Positions 14,516-21,268 of a stretch of DNA of 52,649 bases are shown here, in pieces. Positions within the stretch are counted from its first letter, which is position 1, and every line of letters starts with the position of its first letter. This DNA comes from a virus. The stretch lies in the IMG/VR virus record IMGVR_UViG_3300003885_000004, positions 1 to 52,649 of that record; one strand, written 5' to 3'. The notes below the pieces were generated by a model. The model saw nothing but the letters and a program-made list of their open reading frames with translations, was not told the origin of the DNA and did not search any database. Made by a program: the position numbers and the translations under genes.

Positions 14516-15571
14516 TTAGAAAGGGATACCGTCTCTGGATGTCGTAGCTACAGGTGCTACTGTAGCTCTAGGTCTAGGAGAAAGAAGAGTCGATTCATTG
14601 GAAACAGGAGCAGCCACAGGAGCTACAACATCAAGGGCAGCTACAGGAGCAGCAAGTAGTGCCGGTGCCGTTTCAACCACGGCCTCGATAGCAGGGGCCT
14701 CATTCTGTATCTCTTGATCCCGAATCATCTTATTGGTCTCAAGATACCCGTCGAACAATAGAGTATTCCTATCCATGTCCTCTTCTTTAACATATCTAGG
14801 TCCTGTCTGCGGGTTGTCTGCGGTTAAAGAATAATAATCACCTTTCTTCGCAACAGTGTACTTTGAATACAGCTCAAAGATACAATGATACATTGGAGCC
14901 TTTCTCAGGTTAGCAAGGGCACCAAAGGATGAACCGTTCTTATAACTTCCTACAGAAAAAGAGATTATAACCGGTATAGAATCGAATCCATCCAAGTGAA
15001 GAAAAGAGATATAGTTAAGAGTCTCACAAAACTTAATACTCTTCTCTCTATTATCAGGTTCCTCTGGATATGGGAGAGTATTGACACTCTTATCAAAACT
15101 CTTAGCCCTGCGAGCTATCTCGCTATTAGGATCGCGACTTCTTTCTCTGACAAATGGTTCCACATTTATTGGATTCCGAATAATCCACTCTACAAAGAAG
15201 CTTAAAGGAGTGAAGGGTATTCTTTGAGACTCCGTTGTTGGGGCACCGTCTGCCGTTAGTATAACAGGAGCAATTACCTCATTAGTTGGGGTCAATATAA
15301 CGTCACCCACTGAACGATCCTTAAGTAGCTCCGTACTAGAGGATTGCACAATCTTAACGTACTGAGCTGTGGTGTACTGCCTAGCTTCCTCTAGACCACT
15401 AGCCAGTGGTACTTCTCTGTCCGCTAGATAGATTTGCAGGTACTCTGGTAGGTCGTTGCTGTTAGTAGGGACAGCAGGTAGGTTTTCTTGAGTCGGCATT
15501 TTTTCCTCTTCTTTGTCTTGAGGGTTAACGTTAAGTATCCTAGTAGCAATCTGATTTTGTGGTGTAGTCAT
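14516..15571 (-). CDS. Replication-associated protein with SSB-like C-terminal tip
   Basis: 351 residues. The L-P-E-Y-L-Q-I-Y-L start, a V-K-I-V-Q-S-S-S-x-E-L-L-K-D segment, V-G-D-V-I-L-T-P and F-V-E-W-I match a widespread phage protein type of unknown biochemistry found near replication genes. The last 80 residues are a low-complexity A/V/P linker ending R-D-G-I-P-F, resembling the D-D-I-P-F tip by which SSB proteins recruit partners. A single-stranded-DNA-binding role is therefore suspected but not shown. Paralogue of 15568-16242, whose stop it overlaps. Confidence 0.85.
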   Translation of the reverse strand: MTTPQNQIATRILNVNPQDKEEEKMPTQENLPAVPTNSNDLPEYLQIYLADREVPLASGLEEARQYTTAQYVKIVQSSSTELLKDRSVGDVILTPTNEVIAPVILTADGAPTTESQRIPFTPLSFFVEWIIRNPINVEPFVRERSRDPNSEIARRAKSFDKSVNTLPYPEEPDNREKSIKFCETLNYISFLHLDGFDSIPVIISFSVGSYKNGSSFGALANLRKAPMYHCIFELYSKYTVAKKGDYYSLTADNPQTGPRYVKEEDMDRNTLLFDGYLETNKMIRDQEIQNEAPAIEAVVETAPALLAAPVAALDVVAPVAAPVSNESTLLSPRPRATVAPVATTSRDGIPF

Positions 15572-16242
15572 CTAATCTCCTTGAGGTTAAATATTCTCTT
15601 TTCCATATCTTCTTCTACGATATAGTCCGGCCCAAATTCAGGGTTAGTTACGGACAGACTATACGAACTCTCTACTTCATCTGTAACATACCTTGAGTAC
15701 AAATCAAATAGACAAAGATGCATAGGTGTTTTCCTTAAAGCGATAAGGTTACCAAAATCTAAGCCATTTTTGTAGTTTCCTAGTGCGAAAGATAGAGTAA
15801 CAGGTAGCACAACAGGCAGTACAACAGGCGTGTCATAGAGTGCCAATATATGGAGAAAGCAAATGTAGTTGAGAATCTCACAATACTCCACCCCCTCATA
15901 CTCACCATTAAACTTCTTAGCTCTACGGGCTATCTCGCTATCAGGGTCCCTACTCCTATCTTTGATAATTGGTAACCCATCTACAAAATTTCTGACCATC
16001 CATTCTCTAAAGAAACTTATAGGGGTGAAAGATGCCTTTCTTGAATCCGTCCCCGATTCATTATTATCTGTCAAAACAACAGTAGCAACCACCTTATTAC
16101 CAGGGTGCAGAACAATGTCACCTGCTAGTCGACCTTTAGATAGTTCCTCGCTGCGTGTTTGTATAACATGAATGTGGGCTGGTTCATTTAGGTTATCTAG
16201 GTATTCCTTCAGGTACTCTGGTTGCTGATATGTATTGGTCAT
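15568..16242 (-). CDS. Shorter paralogue of the 14516-15571 protein
   Basis: 224 residues sharing the pattern Y-L-K-E-Y-L, Q-T-R-S-E-E-L-S-K, G-D-I-V-L-H-P, F-R-E-W, R-S-R-D-P-[DN]-S-E-I-A-R-R-A-K and L-N-Y-I-x-F-L-H with its downstream neighbour, but lacking the A/V/P linker and the I-P-F tip. This is a tandem duplication in which one copy kept or gained the tail. The pair may form a hetero-oligomer (inference). Confidence 0.85.
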   Translation of the reverse strand: MTNTYQQPEYLKEYLDNLNEPAHIHVIQTRSEELSKGRLAGDIVLHPGNKVVATVVLTDNNESGTDSRKASFTPISFFREWMVRNFVDGLPIIKDRSRDPDSEIARRAKKFNGEYEGVEYCEILNYICFLHILALYDTPVVLPVVLPVTLSFALGNYKNGLDFGNLIALRKTPMHLCLFDLYSRYVTDEVESSYSLSVTNPEFGPDYIVEEDMEKRIFNLKEIR

Positions 16243-16820
16243 TTGATTTTACTCATTTCATAAGCTAAACTGCTAGAGAATGAAGCTCTCTCTTTACTTG
16301 TGATAGAATAGACATTACGGACAGCACGCTTATCTCTGAGTACAGGGGCAGTGTCACAACATGTATCGCCATACTTATCTAGTAGCAGAACATGTCCCGG
16401 TACAATAACCATGTAATACGATGCAGTGCTACTCATTCTATTTTTCTTTAACTCTTTCCTTAGTGCTCCGACCGTAATGGATTCAATCTTCATAGCAGTC
16501 TCGACTATCCATCCGTGTTCTTTTAAGATATCTGTACAATCTTCTTTGTACTGAGATTCGTTCCATTCTTTGACTCCCAAATATCTCAAAATTGCTGATG
16601 TACAGGGTGTCCTGTAATACTCGATTATGTCAATCTTGTATATCTCTAGCCAACCAACCCAGTCTGTAGAGTCAGACTTAACTAGGATACAATCTGACCC
16701 TCCCATGCACTTAGGGTGGCCTACTTCTCTCAACGTTTCGAACAGAGGGCCATGCTCCTCTAGTAGAGCGAACATGTCCCCGCTTCCTACCATAGAGGTT
16801 ATCCGTTTGTCACATGACAT
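16239..16820 (-). CDS. Putative papain-like fold protein
   Basis: 193 residues from ATG 16820 (the frame is open to a TTG at 16847). The middle has R-T-P-C-T-S-A-I-L-R-Y-L-G followed by W-N-E-S-Q-Y and I-L-K-E-H-G-W; then Y-Y-M-V-I-V-P-G-H-V-L-L-L-D-K-Y-G-D-T. The order Cys-helix, then G-H-V with D, resembles phage proteins predicted to have a papain-like cysteine-peptidase fold. Catalysis is not established. Confidence 0.75.
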   Translation of the reverse strand: MSCDKRITSMVGSGDMFALLEEHGPLFETLREVGHPKCMGGSDCILVKSDSTDWVGWLEIYKIDIIEYYRTPCTSAILRYLGVKEWNESQYKEDCTDILKEHGWIVETAMKIESITVGALRKELKKNRMSSTASYYMVIVPGHVLLLDKYGDTCCDTAPVLRDKRAVRNVYSITSKERASFSSSLAYEMSKIK

Positions 16821-16824
16821 TATG

Positions 16825-17040
16825 CTATTCGCTCCTTTCCTCTTCAAATACTTCTCTGATTATCTTAAGTAACTCATTATCATCATTTGGTAAAACATAC
16901 CCCTTAGACAGCATTGCCCTACGTATGTTATCGTATGCTTTAGTTAATGTGACATCAACTTCGTCCGGTGTCATTTCGATACCGCGAGCATTCCTAACTT
17001 CTCTTGCAACCTTTTGCAATCTTCTTTTACTTCTTGGCAT
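16825..17040 (-). CDS. Small paralogue A of a tandem triplet
   Basis: 71 residues: basic start (P-R-S-K-R-R-L-Q-K), then G-I-E-M-T-P-D-E-V-D-x-T-L-x-K-A-Y, an S-K-G-Y-V-L-P-N-D-D turn and an acidic C-terminus (E-V-F-E-E-E-R-S-E). Shares this full plan with 17047-17268 and 17270-17476. No family is recognised; small helical, possibly DNA-binding. Confidence 0.8.
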   Translation of the reverse strand: MPRSKRRLQKVAREVRNARGIEMTPDEVDVTLTKAYDNIRRAMLSKGYVLPNDDNELLKIIREVFEEERSE

Positions 17041-17046
17041 GTTATG

Positions 17047-17268
17047 TTATTCGCTCCTTCCCTCTTCAAATACTTCTTTGATTATCTTAAGTAACTCGTC
17101 ATTGTCATCTTCAGGTAAAATATGTCCTCTAGACAACAGTATCTTGCGTATGTCGTTGTAGGCCGAAATCAGTGTCTTATCAACTTGGTCTGGTGTCATT
17201 TCGACACCATAGGCATCTCTAATATCTCTTGTGATCTTTTGCAACCTTTTTTTACTTACCATTGTCAT
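17047..17268 (-). CDS. Small paralogue B of a tandem triplet
   Basis: 73 residues, closest to paralogue A (both end E-V-F-E-E-x-R-S-E, and the DNA of the junction with the next gene is also nearly the same). GGAG lies 6 bases before ATG 17268; a second ATG at 17262 is possible. Function unknown. Confidence 0.8.
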   Translation of the reverse strand: MTMVSKKRLQKITRDIRDAYGVEMTPDQVDKTLISAYNDIRKILLSRGHILPEDDNDELLKIIKEVFEEGRSE

Positions 17269-17269
17269 G

Positions 17270-17476
17270 TTATCTCCACTTTAAAGACTTTGCGATTAGA
17301 GCAGCTACTTTATGCTCATCATCTGGTAAGGTATAGCCCTTAGACCTCATGTCTCCGTGCAGCCTCTCGTACACTAAAGTCATCTCTTTGTCTACTTGAT
17401 CCGTAGTCATCTTAATACCCTTAGTGTTTTTGAGAATCTTTACAATCCTTTGCAATGATTCTTTACTTCTTGGCAT
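17270..17476 (-). CDS. Small paralogue C of a tandem triplet
   Basis: 68 residues with the shared G-I-K-M-T-T-D-Q-V-D and S-K-G-Y-T-L-P-D-D-E features but a basic rather than acidic C-terminus (A-K-S-L-K-W-R). It is the most diverged of the three and first in the transcript. Function unknown. Confidence 0.8.
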   Translation of the reverse strand: MPRSKESLQRIVKILKNTKGIKMTTDQVDKEMTLVYERLHGDMRSKGYTLPDDEHKVAALIAKSLKWR

Positions 17477-17477
17477 G

Positions 17478-18017
17478 TCATGCTATCTCCGTTTTGGTTT
17501 TTCTCATCTTCAAGTCGTATTGGGCTTTCTTTTTAGATGGGTCAACGCCCGGTGGCAAAGGCTTACCTTCTTTAGATAGCTCTGTGCATAGCTCCAGCAT
17601 AGAGGGGTAGTGTGGTCTGACTATCTCTTTGTCGGCTATTTCCTTTGGGATGCCTAGCCAGTCCATCAATTCGTCCCATCCCTCTCTATCTTTCTTGATT
17701 GGGAATGGTGCGTACATCTTCACCTCCGGCATAGCTGTACAATAGGGTGTCCGTATTGGTTCTCCGTTCATCGTGGTGGCTTGGTTTTCTGTCCATAGTA
17801 AACAAGCCATGTTCTTTATGTGAGAGGCAGCTTTGGTCAATTCTTTTCGAAGGTCCTCAAGGTACTTAATTGATTGGGCTAGAGCAAATGCAGCATCAGC
17901 TAGTTCTACCTCACTTAGCTCGTTTGCAACGTCCTCTTTCAGGTCTATTAGCTGTTTGTAGATTTCCCTATGAGCCTTCCTTGCTTGGACGTATAATAGC
18001 TTAGCTGATGTGTGCAT
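17478..18017 (-). CDS. Hypothetical 179-aa protein
   Basis: N-terminal 90 residues form a long helical, probably coiled-coil region (Y-K-Q-L-I-D-L-K-E-D-V, A-D-A-A-F-A-L-A-Q-S-I-K-Y-L-E-D-L-R-K-E-L), then a compact segment with T-P-Y-C-T-A-x-P-E-V-K and W-D-E-L-M-D-W-L-G-I-P, ending in a basic tail. This plan occurs in phage genomes next to replication genes; the function is not known. Confidence 0.85.
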   Translation of the reverse strand: MHTSAKLLYVQARKAHREIYKQLIDLKEDVANELSEVELADAAFALAQSIKYLEDLRKELTKAASHIKNMACLLWTENQATTMNGEPIRTPYCTAMPEVKMYAPFPIKKDREGWDELMDWLGIPKEIADKEIVRPHYPSMLELCTELSKEGKPLPPGVDPSKKKAQYDLKMRKTKTEIA

Positions 18018-18052
18018 AGTGTTCTTTCTTGTACTAGTGTTAACCGTTAATA

Positions 18053-18253
18053 TTAACGTAGAGTATTTTTTGCCATTATACCAATTGTCTCGGACAATTG
18101 GTGTATCTCACTAATTGGGACTAAGTCCACTGTGGTCGTACCTTTCTCTCTTAATATTACACTGATGGCTTTGTATTCATTACAATATTCTATTTCCAGC
18201 GTCCCACCTTGTTGTTTCAAAATTCTTATCATCGCTTCCCAATTTTCATCCAT
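18053..18253 (-). CDS. Hypothetical 66-aa protein
   Basis: Overlaps the end of the PEP-CTERM gene by 25 bases. Beta-alpha pattern (T-L-E-I-E-Y-C-N, A-I-S-V-I-L-R-E-K). No family is recognised. Confidence 0.75.
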   Translation of the reverse strand: MDENWEAMIRILKQQGGTLEIEYCNEYKAISVILREKGTTTVDLVPISEIHQLSETIGIMAKNTLR

Positions 18254-19104
18254 ACGAATAGTCCCATAAGTGTTAGAAGTATTAGGTGTGTAATAGTACT
18301 TGGTTCCGGTACTGCTACTAAGACTGTAGGATAACCCTTACCCCAGTTAACAGCTAGTTGATGCAGGTCAGCGGTGCTAATAAATCCATCCCTAGTGAAG
18401 TCTCCTTGGTCCCAACCGCCATGTTGCTGCCAACTGGTCCCTATGGTGTTCAGGTCAACTGCATTCACTAGACCGTCTCTGTTAGCATCACCCTTGACAT
18501 AGCCTAAGTCTAAACTGTCTAGGGTAATGTCTATTGTAGGTCTTTCTGCCCAATACGGCCTATCAATGTCACTCTTCAGTATAAACCTAGTAACTCCGTC
18601 CTCTAGGAAATCACCAGTTACCAAGGGCAAGTCTTGCAGATAGATCAGAGAGTCATCCCAGACAATATCGGCATCCTTTCTATCGGCAATAGATAAGAAT
18701 GTTGAGAACGTATTCTCTGGCTCACCTGACGATACTAGATTCCATGACCCAACTGCAATACTGTCAAAGGTTGTTGGGGGTGCTGGGCAGCAATCTACGT
18801 AATCATTAGCTATGAAAAGAGCTGTCTCTCCGTTACCTGCATAGGTGAGTGTATCATCTCCAATCGTAGCTCCAAAACCTAATGGGTCACCAGTTACAGA
18901 ATCAATAGAGAACCACCCAGATACATTGTCACCCTTTCTGGCATGTAACATCATGCTATCCGGCCTACCTGTATTGTTAGCAATTTCTTTAACAATGCCT
19001 GTGAAATTGTACTTTACTGGTGATGCAGTCGACATTGATACCAACAATGTTATAACTGTTGCTGCTTCCACGACTCTTCTTGTTGTTTTTCCCATTCTCT
19101 GCAT
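18229..19104 (-). CDS. Secreted dockerin / PEP-CTERM surface protein
   Basis: 291 residues. An N-terminal signal peptide (T-T-R-R-V-V-E-A-A-T-V-I-T-L-L-V) is followed by a beta-rich domain starting Y-N-F-T-G-I-V, like many PEP-CTERM proteins. Residues about 202-264 carry two Ca-binding loops (G-D-A-N-R-D-G-L-V-N-A-V-D-L and G-D-F-T-R-D-G-F-I-S-T-A-D-L), i.e. a dockerin type I module. The last 27 residues are V-P-E-P-S, a hydrophobic helix and a basic end: the PEP-CTERM signal cleaved by host exosortase. Both traits are typical of Planctomycetota. The product should be exported by host machinery to the infected-cell surface. AGAGGAC precedes ATG 19104; it overlaps the gene upstream by 55 bases. 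Confidence 0.93.
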   Translation of the reverse strand: MQRMGKTTRRVVEAATVITLLVSMSTASPVKYNFTGIVKEIANNTGRPDSMMLHARKGDNVSGWFSIDSVTGDPLGFGATIGDDTLTYAGNGETALFIANDYVDCCPAPPTTFDSIAVGSWNLVSSGEPENTFSTFLSIADRKDADIVWDDSLIYLQDLPLVTGDFLEDGVTRFILKSDIDRPYWAERPTIDITLDSLDLGYVKGDANRDGLVNAVDLNTIGTSWQQHGGWDQGDFTRDGFISTADLHQLAVNWGKGYPTVLVAVPEPSTITHLILLTLMGLFVWMKIGKR

Positions 19105-19760
19105 TGTCTTGTCCTCTTAAGAATTTGCCCCGAAACATATTCACGTTCACGTCCACTAAAGTCCCACCAATCTACTACAAAAAACTTGTCGTTATTAGGT
19201 CTCTTCAAAACGACTGACATTTCTTGCGTATTGCCGCTAGGGTCCGGCACCCAACCCATCTTGTATAGGGTTGCTTTGACCTTGCGTGCTCCCCACTCTA
19301 CTTCTTTGCATCCTTTAAACTGGATATAGATGTAACCTTTGAATTCCCTCTCCTCCCAGATGAGACCCTCTTTGAAATCTCTATCAGACCAAGCCCTAGA
19401 TTGTTCGGACCTTAGAATATCAGCTATGCGACCTTTCAAGAAAAAGATATTCCAATACTGATTAACGGGGAAATCACTCCTGTATCCGTACTTTTTTGCA
19501 ACGTACCCATACTTTAAGTCTTGAGGATTCATATTAGGAGGTATGCCGAGTCTCTTGTTATCTGGGTACTTAGAGTATTTTGTCTTCTCCTCTCTTTCGT
19601 ACTTCTCCCTTCTTTCCTTCCAATAATTTAGCTCTTTAAGATACTCAGCAGCTATGGCATTGCTTTTCCTCTGTGCTCTAATCCTAGTCTCATTTGTATG
19701 CTGTCCGTAGCATGGGCTTTGCAGGGCTAGTAGTATCAATGGCACCAGTAATCTTCTCAT
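19050..19760 (-). CDS. Secreted hypothetical protein
   Basis: 236 residues with a signal peptide (R-R-L-L-V-P-L-I-L-L-A-L-Q-S-P-C-Y-G-Q), a charged helical stretch (residues 25-75, E/K/R rich), then a globular region with several W and Y residues and a Q/E/W-rich end. It overlaps the PEP-CTERM gene, so the two exported proteins are probably made together. No family is recognised. Confidence 0.85.
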   Translation of the reverse strand: MRRLLVPLILLALQSPCYGQHTNETRIRAQRKSNAIAAEYLKELNYWKERREKYEREEKTKYSKYPDNKRLGIPPNMNPQDLKYGYVAKKYGYRSDFPVNQYWNIFFLKGRIADILRSEQSRAWSDRDFKEGLIWEEREFKGYIYIQFKGCKEVEWGARKVKATLYKMGWVPDPSGNTQEMSVVLKRPNNDKFFVVDWWDFSGREREYVSGQILKRTRQCREWEKQQEESWKQQQL

Positions 19761-20218
19761 TGCGAGTCTCCCTGCGACACCCCTATAGGTCGAATCACTA
19801 AAGCATACATGTCGATATTAGAGTATAAATCATTAGGCACTGGGTAACAAGCTAACCATTCAATCTTCTCTGAATTACTGTCTCTCATGTTGAGGTACTT
19901 ATCGTTTGGCCTAAGACTACCTTTTGCCACTTCATAGCCATCTGGAATATGTATCTCTTTCCCACTAACAATGACTGTTTGACTGATCTTCTTCCCATTA
20001 AGGATTGTCGTTTGACTCATTACCGACCGTTCAGCTATGTTACCACCTAACCAACTTGTGATTATTTTTTGTTGATTCTCAACCTTTGCTAACCTAGCAT
20101 CAAGTTCAGCGATAGCTGCAATCATCTTGCCAATAGCTTCAGATAGGCATGGCTGACCTGAAATGTCACAACTAAGGCCAACTTCTAGCATTCTTTGTGC
20201 GATGTTTTGTTCGCTCAT
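19757..20218 (-). CDS. Hypothetical 153-aa protein
   Basis: N-terminal helix-coil (residues 25-55, I-A-A-I-A-E-L-D-A-R-L-A-K-V-E-N-Q-Q) followed by beta-rich sequence with T-I-L-N-G-K-K-I-S-Q-T-V-I-V-S-G-K-E. Start and stop overlap the neighbours. The helix-coil plus strand plan suggests an oligomer; the function is unknown. Confidence 0.8.
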   Translation of the reverse strand: MSEQNIAQRMLEVGLSCDISGQPCLSEAIGKMIAAIAELDARLAKVENQQKIITSWLGGNIAERSVMSQTTILNGKKISQTVIVSGKEIHIPDGYEVAKGSLRPNDKYLNMRDSNSEKIEWLACYPVPNDLYSNIDMYALVIRPIGVSQGDSQ

Positions 20219-20412
20219 GTTTTCCTCTCAGATTCTGACTTAGATTCTGACTTAAATATAATATTCATGCGGGCGATGTATCTTTCTGGTCTATCTGAGT
20301 TAGGCATCGTCTGAGTTAAGTTATTACATCCTGAACATTCAATCACTGCAAATTGCCCTTCGGATGTCGTTACCCAAGATGTAATTTCTAAGTAATGTAC
20401 ATGCTTACTCAT
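20215..20412 (-). CDS. Hypothetical 65-aa protein
   Basis: Contains G-Q-F-A-V-I-E-C-S-G-C-N, similar to G-H-F-T-M-I-E-C-T-C-D in the next gene upstream, so the two may be diverged paralogues. Two to three cysteines could bind metal. Ends in a Ser/Glu/Lys repeat (S-E-S-K-S-E-S-E). Function unknown. Confidence 0.75.
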   Translation of the reverse strand: MSKHVHYLEITSWVTTSEGQFAVIECSGCNNLTQTMPNSDRPERYIARMNIIFKSESKSESERKT

Positions 20413-20624
20413 GTTTTCCTCACGACGTCTTGATTGCGAAACTTATCAAACAATTCCTTCATTTGTAAACCAGTAACATCCCTGCATAGAGGGTCACAAG
20501 TACACTCTATCATTGTGAAATGTCCGCCATCAAGATTCTGTTTCATTATTAAATGCATCTTGTCAAACGTATCCTGACTATCCATAGCCTCAACTAGATG
20601 ACAATATTTAACCGGCATGCTCAT
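20409..20624 (-). CDS. Hypothetical 71-aa protein
   Basis: Start at ATG 20624 (or 20618) with GGGAGAG upstream; the leader CTAGGGAGAGAACC is shared with the next gene upstream. Cys-rich middle (I-E-C-T-C-D-P-L-C). Function unknown. Confidence 0.7.
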   Translation of the reverse strand: MSMPVKYCHLVEAMDSQDTFDKMHLIMKQNLDGGHFTMIECTCDPLCRDVTGLQMKELFDKFRNQDVVRKT

Positions 20625-20634
20625 GGTTCTCTCC

Positions 20635-20916
20635 CTAGTACCTTTCATAATGTCTAGTTTGATACTTACATAACATCTGACCTAGCGCGTCCCGTTGTCT
20701 CTCGTTTAGGGTAACTGACCACATGTTTATTGCACCCTGCTTATCTCCTAATCCTTGTTTCCATTGCAATGTCAAGGTTGCATCACCCGCTACATTGATT
20801 GTTACATCTAAGACTGATCCGAACCCATCCGGTTGCCCTAATGCACCAGAAAATCTCATTGCATCAACTTTGCTATTTGACTTTGGTGTCAATTCCCCTG
20901 TATTAAGTTCGCTCAT
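20635..20916 (-). CDS. Hypothetical 93-aa protein
   Basis: Beta-rich (V-L-D-V-T-I-N-V-A-G-D-A-T-L-T-L-Q-W) with a C-terminal helix. The same CTAGGGAGAGAACC leader precedes its ATG. No family is recognised. Confidence 0.8.
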   Translation of the reverse strand: MSELNTGELTPKSNSKVDAMRFSGALGQPDGFGSVLDVTINVAGDATLTLQWKQGLGDKQGAINMWSVTLNERQRDALGQMLCKYQTRHYERY

Positions 20917-20926
20917 GGTTCTCTCC

Positions 20927-21268
20927 CTAGTTTAAGTCAGCAGACGACTTAGCCCCGACTAACAGCTCCACGTACTTGTTATCTATTCTATCCCATGACA
21001 GAGTATAGAATGACTCGTGCTCCGACAAGAGAGCAGACGTCAGCCTACAGTTAGCTGTGATGTTCCCAGCGAAGACAATGAAGTCCTTTTCGTAGTCGTA
21101 CATATTCTCTTTTAGAGACTCCACACATTTAGTCTCAAAGTCAATCATGAATATGTCGGTGTCCTTAAGGTCCTTGAATAGGTACTTGATTATGCCGAAC
21201 TCAGATGCTGGCGTTATGTCTATACCGAAGACATTAGAAACTACGAAACATTTCGGTGAACTAATCAT
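20927..21268 (-). CDS. Hypothetical 113-aa protein coupled to the helicase
   Basis: Starts in the last bases of the SNF2 gene (overlap of 4). Alternating strands and helices (D-I-F-M-I-D-F-E-T-K, F-I-V-F-A-G-N-I-T). The I-D-F-E-T stretch resembles an exonuclease motif, but no second or third acidic motif is visible, so that assignment is not made. Confidence 0.8.
   Translation of the reverse strand: MISSPKCFVVSNVFGIDITPASEFGIIKYLFKDLKDTDIFMIDFETKCVESLKENMYDYEKDFIVFAGNITANCRLTSALLSEHESFYTLSWDRIDNKYVELLVGAKSSADLN

Noticed and set aside
20927-21268. DEDD exonuclease for the 113-aa protein
   Set aside because: Only one I-D-F-E-T match; the other acidic motifs are not seen and the protein is too short.
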